Assembly: GCA_903913175.1 (NCBI GenBank)
Contig: CAIWKF010000066.1
Coordinates: 1-9,977 of the forward strand
Direction: 5' to 3'
Origin: Candidatus Staskawiczbacteria bacterium
GTDB taxonomy: Bacteria > Patescibacteriota > Minisyncoccia > Minisyncoccales > Staskawiczbacteraceae
Length of the DNA stretch: 9,977 nucleotides
In this document: piece after piece, positions 7,318 to 9,977 of the stretch
How the letters are laid out: every line of letters begins with the position of its first letter
Position numbering within the stretch: the first letter of the stretch is position 1
The notes under the pieces: generated by a model
Told to the model about the DNA's origin: nothing
Databases searched by the model: none
What the model saw: only the letters and a program-made list of their open reading frames with translations
Translations under genes and position numbers: made by a program

Positions 7318-7348
7318 AAAAAACAAAGAAGACGAAGAATTAAATCAC

Positions 7349-7381
7349 AAAAAAACCTCTTGTTTTAAAAGAGGTTTTTTT
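7349..7381 (-). terminator. Intrinsic terminator after the kinase-less sensor gene
   Basis: AAAAAACCTCTT (7350-7361) pairs with AAGAGGTTTTTT (7369-7380), a 12-bp stem with a CCTCTT core and A/T runs on both sides. On the minus strand it starts immediately after the sensor stop codon and ends in a U run. It is nearly symmetrical and could work in both directions. The remaining bases up to nadE hold only promoter-like sequence. Confidence 0.85.
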
Positions 7382-8326
7382 CTATTCTTTAAAGTATTTT
7401 TCTTTTATTTCGTGGACAGCAATTTTTGCGTAAGTGTCCTTTAATCTTTGCTCAAACTCTAGGTTCTTTTGAGTTTCATCTAACAATTTTTTATTAAGTT
7501 CTATTTCTCTATTTACATTTTTAATAATCAAATAACTAAAAAAGATAAAAGCTATAATAACTGCTCCGTTCCAATAATATTCGTTTAGTGCATTTGAAAA
7601 TAAAAAACGAAATAAAAGTAAAGATAAAAATACTGAGACAAAAAATTGCGTCATCAAAATTTTAATTCCAAACATCCTGTGCTTAATCATTGAATAAATA
7701 ATAAAAATTGGTAAAGGGAAAAATACCACATTAACTAATTTAATCAACTCAAATGTACCCCAAAACACAGGAATAAAAAAATTAACAATAAAAGATAAGA
7801 TCCCAGAAATAAATCCTCCAATAAAAATAAGTTGTATCTGCTTTTTCTTTAAAATGTCTTTTTCCAGAAAAAATTGCTTTAACAGTTTATAAAGTGAAAA
7901 TATAATTAAAAATAAAAAATATAAGGAATAAATAACAAAAAACTTACCAGCATTATTTTGATAGCCCAGTAATGTGTTTCCTGTAATAGGGTAAACAATA
8001 AAATTTGTAAAAGTTGATATAAAAAATAAAAATATTGAAAAAGGTATAATGAAAAACTTAGTCAAAACTGACATTTTTTCACCTAAGAAGCTACAAACCC
8101 AAATAAACGCCGATGTTACTACAAATAAACCAAGACCATATGATAAAGGATAAATACTATAAACCTTGCTTATCAATAAAAAATTGTTAAACAACCAAAT
8201 AGTTGTTATTAGGGAAAATATCAAAAAAGGTATTTGCTGTTTTTTTTGTCGTGTATTCAAAAAGACAAAAAATGTTAATAAGAAATTTATTATGCTAAGA
8301 AACAATATAATGTTATTTAAAATCAT
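7382..8326 (-). CDS. Multi-helix membrane protein, sensor-domain paralogue without kinase
   Basis: A 314-residue protein with about nine hydrophobic helices (near 5-24, 32-53, 62-82, 89-112, 128-149, 165-187, 191-211, 221-238, 252-269), then a charged coiled coil (about 270-308) and a stop. Helix order and local sequence match the sensor half of the histidine kinase encoded downstream: YSMIKHRMFGIKIL (211-224) against YAILKYNLMDIKVI in the kinase, and a basic KKKQ turn followed by a Gly-rich helix against RRLQTKYFILG. The protein ends where the kinase's dimerisation domain would begin; no H box or ATPase domain exists. It may be a stand-alone receptor working through a partner, or an old truncation. 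The stop is followed directly by a good terminator, so it looks like a settled gene. A weak TATAAA lies four bases before the ATG. Function unknown. Confidence 0.7.
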   Translation of the reverse strand: MILNNIILFLSIINFLLTFFVFLNTRQKKQQIPFLIFSLITTIWLFNNFLLISKVYSIYPLSYGLGLFVVTSAFIWVCSFLGEKMSVLTKFFIIPFSIFLFFISTFTNFIVYPITGNTLLGYQNNAGKFFVIYSLYFLFLIIFSLYKLLKQFFLEKDILKKKQIQLIFIGGFISGILSFIVNFFIPVFWGTFELIKLVNVVFFPLPIFIIYSMIKHRMFGIKILMTQFFVSVFLSLLLFRFLFSNALNEYYWNGAVIIAFIFFSYLIIKNVNREIELNKKLLDETQKNLEFEQRLKDTYAKIAVHEIKEKYFKE

Positions 8327-8389
8327 AATTTTTATACTTCTTTTAATAAAATTACTTCTGCATCCTTATTTTTTTCCCATAAAACGGGC

Positions 8390-8413
8390 ATTTTGGGTAA
8401 GTAACCCGAAAAT
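8390..8413 (-). other. Weak hairpin after the QueC-like gene
   Basis: ATTTTGGGT (8390-8398) pairs with ACCC-AAAAT (8404-8413, one bulged G) around a five-base loop. It starts six bases after the QueC-like stop on the minus strand. No clean U run follows, so it is a poor terminator; nearby GGG and CCC triplets (8376-8378, 8386-8388) allow other foldings. The rest of the 93-base gap shows nothing definite. Confidence 0.3.
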
Positions 8414-8419
8414 AGGACA

Positions 8420-9283
8420 CTAATTCCAATAAATAGTTTTATCTAATGCATTCGCTCTCTTAAAAGCTTCCTTCCTGTTTTGACAAGCCGGGTAGCAAAT
8501 TCCGCAATGATCTTTATGGTCCTTATAACAACTTCTCGTTTTTTCTAATGGTAGATCATGTTCAACTGCCCATTTTATATAATAATCTTTACCATAATAA
8601 TTATCTAATTCCCTTTCAATAGGAATTGCTATAACCTGCCAATTGTAATCGCCCATTATCTGGCAAAGAAGCAAATTAATCATTCTAACTGCAGTCAATG
8701 TTGAATGTCGTGGTGGGTCATCCTTCATAAATGATGCAAAAATAATTTTAGGGAAAAGGCCCTTTGACTGCATAGAGTAGGCATATTCAGCTGCCAATAA
8801 AATCATGATTGGATTCCTTGACGGAAATGCTGTTCTAATTCTCATCTGCAAATTATCTTGCAAATCTCTAGTTTTTCTTAGATTGCTTTTATATTCTTCT
8901 GGAGGAATGTTTATTTTTATTTCAAAAGATTTATTGTACAGTTTTGAATATTTATTTAAAAAATAATCATCAAAAAATTTAACTGATTTTCTCTCCCATT
9001 TTAGATTAGTTTGACCTCTATTTATAAACAATGGATATACTTTTAATCCAAACTCCTCCATTAAAATGGCTATATTAGTAGTTGAATCCATGCCACCAGA
9101 ATGTATTACCACTACAGGGGTTTCAGGAATAGGAAATTTAATAATTTTACATCGTCTCATCCAGAGTATTTCTTCTACCTTTTTCAAAACTGTAGGATCC
9201 TCTGTTCTTTTTAAATCTAAATTACCACCTGTTTTTGTATTAATTATTTTGATCATATTTTTTAAGCACTTCCCTAGCTTCAC
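8420..9283 (-). CDS. QueC-like PP-loop ATPase (7-cyano-7-deazaguanine synthase family)
   Basis: QueC enzymes use ATP and ammonia to turn 7-carboxy-7-deazaguanine into preQ0. Here the PP-loop is HSGGMDST (61-68), FPSRNP (153-158) matches the family's PxRN segment, and the C-terminus has a four-cysteine zinc site (C252, C260, C263, C267) followed by NRKEAFKRA. The spacing C-x7-C-x2-C-x3-C differs slightly from the usual C-x8-C-x2-C-x2-C. About 55 residues precede the PP-loop, whereas classical QueC starts almost at the loop. Start is uncertain: the GTG at 9283 has GAGGA eight bases upstream; the ATG at 9256 would shorten the protein by nine residues and reduce overlap with the upstream frame to 17 bases. 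No other queuosine gene is nearby, so the substrate may not be the tRNA precursor. QueC relatives also serve DNA modification and defence systems. Confidence 0.75.
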   Translation of the reverse strand: MKLGKCLKNMIKIINTKTGGNLDLKRTEDPTVLKKVEEILWMRRCKIIKFPIPETPVVVIHSGGMDSTTNIAILMEEFGLKVYPLFINRGQTNLKWERKSVKFFDDYFLNKYSKLYNKSFEIKINIPPEEYKSNLRKTRDLQDNLQMRIRTAFPSRNPIMILLAAEYAYSMQSKGLFPKIIFASFMKDDPPRHSTLTAVRMINLLLCQIMGDYNWQVIAIPIERELDNYYGKDYYIKWAVEHDLPLEKTRSCYKDHKDHCGICYPACQNRKEAFKRANALDKTIYWN

Positions 9284-9362
9284 CTAGACATTCCTCATAA
9301 ATATGAACATCTGTAATAAAGCAATCGATTGCTCCACAAATAATTGGAACACCCAAATTTAA
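9240..9362 (-). pseudogene. Detached C-terminal end of the thymidylate synthase-like gene
   Basis: These 40 codons plus stop continue in exactly the same frame after the TAA at 9363-9365. They read LNLGVPIICG, then ITDVHIYEE and EAREVLKKY. The D-x-H-x-Y block is the family's substrate-binding motif (His207 and Tyr209 in E. coli numbering), here H221 and Y223 counting the stop as codon 201. No good start codon with a ribosome site lies inside, so it is not likely a separate gene. Its end overlaps the QueC-like gene. Confidence 0.75.
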
Positions 9363-9965
9363 TTATATTTGTTTCGCGACCTTTTGAGAAAGCATTGCGA
9401 CAGTTAAAAGGTTTCCATTTCCTTTTTGAAAACCATCTAATGACCTAGCGCACATAACCGTTGTCATATTCCATCCGATGTCTGATTTTATTAATCTAAA
9501 TTGAATTGTACAAATACAAGGCAAATAATCATCAAAATGATCAGCCATCACTAATTCATAATCCTTCCAATTAATAAAACTTATAACAGCTTTTTTACTT
9601 TCTGGAATTTTAGATAATCTATCAATAATATATTCTACCATTTTGCCTTCCCTTAACCTAGAATAATAGCTTTTTGGACCAGGAGTAAAACTTGGGACTA
9701 TATCAAAATCATACATTTCTTCTCCACTGAAAGTCATATAAATAATTGAATCTATTTTTTCTTTATCTCCATATTTATCTAAAATAGTATCTGGGACCTC
9801 AAACTTATTAATTTTGATTCTAACATTTTGCAGAGCAATTCTGCCTCTTTTTTCATCACTTGAATTTTCTCCATTATCAATTAAGCATCTAAGCAAACTA
9901 ATCCATGCATCTCCGATAGAGTCTCCTAAAATATGATAGCCAAATGATTCTATATTTTTATACAT
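9363..9965 (-). CDS. Thymidylate synthase-like protein, cut short by an in-frame stop
   Basis: Thymidylate synthases methylate dUMP; relatives hydroxymethylate dUMP or dCMP. Visible family marks are SKKAVISFINW (123-133, where the usual RRxxxSAW arginines are lysines), the nucleophile segment YLPC (C150), CARSLD (172-177, with the conserved R-S-x-D) and GNGN (N185, equivalent to the Asn that reads uracil). The open frame stops at codon 201, before the D-x-H-x-Y motif, which is found in frame just after the stop. The full frame to 9240 would be 241 codons, near the length of short, archaeal-type enzymes. As written the protein would lack two substrate-binding residues and probably be inactive. 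Causes could be a real nonsense mutation, an assembly error or recoding. An in-frame TAA at 9975-9977 fixes the ATG at 9965 as the earliest start. It precedes and overlaps the QueC-like gene. Confidence 0.7.
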   Translation of the reverse strand: MYKNIESFGYHILGDSIGDAWISLLRCLIDNGENSSDEKRGRIALQNVRIKINKFEVPDTILDKYGDKEKIDSIIYMTFSGEEMYDFDIVPSFTPGPKSYYSRLREGKMVEYIIDRLSKIPESKKAVISFINWKDYELVMADHFDDYLPCICTIQFRLIKSDIGWNMTTVMCARSLDGFQKGNGNLLTVAMLSQKVAKQI

Positions 9966-9977
9966 AATATATTTTTA

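Noticed and set aside
7296..7381. Remnant of a lost kinase domain downstream of the kinase-less sensor
   Set aside because: The 86-base gap holds only a terminator and promoter-like sequence, with no H-box or ATPase motif in any frame.
9240..9362. Independent small gene for the thymidylate synthase C-terminal fragment
   Set aside because: The only near start is a TTG without a ribosome site, and the frame is exactly continuous with the upstream gene.
9363..9365. Explaining the broken thymidylate synthase frame by a changed genetic code
   Set aside because: The stop is TAA, which ends most genes here (nadE, galU, ftsZ, the regulator). The known recoding in related phyla affects UGA.

Overview
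The window is AT-rich DNA with nine adjoining genes, all on the minus strand, and no convincing gene on the plus strand. The style suggests an uncultivated bacterium with a small genome, most likely of the candidate phyla radiation (Patescibacteria). This rests on the very low GC content, tight packing, near absence of Shine-Dalgarno sequences, a divergent lysine-rich FtsZ, and sensors with a seven-helix input domain. The placement is inference. UGA acts as a stop and no real gene is broken by UGA, so the UGA-glycine code of Gracilibacteria/Absconditabacteria does not apply. No tRNA, rRNA or CRISPR array was seen. No gene-free stretch exceeds about 100 bases.

In transcription order (right to left) there are four blocks. 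(1) Bases 9965-8420: a thymidylate synthase-like gene overlaps a QueC-like PP-loop ATPase gene. The thymidylate synthase frame is cut by a single in-frame TAA at 9363-9365. The family's C-terminal substrate-binding motif continues in the same frame after the stop. (2) Bases 8326-7382: a membrane protein resembling the sensor half of the histidine kinase further on, but with no kinase, followed by a strong terminator. (3) Bases 7295-2563: a likely operon of glutamine-dependent NAD+ synthetase, a Rossmann-fold dehydrogenase-like protein (one base away), a membrane histidine kinase and a receiver-only response regulator, closed by a terminator. (4) Bases 2471-97: ftsZ followed by galU, with a promoter tight against the ftsZ start codon and a hairpin terminator after galU. 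A GC-rich 19-base palindrome sits at the left edge.

Block 3 combines NAD supply, a probable NAD(P)-dependent enzyme and a phosphorelay, which suggests sensing linked to redox or membrane state. Block 4 pairs the division protein with UDP-glucose synthesis, echoing the metabolic control of division known in other bacteria. Block 1 pairs two nucleobase-modifying enzyme families and runs off the right edge. It is the best candidate for something undescribed, but its role cannot be settled from this window.
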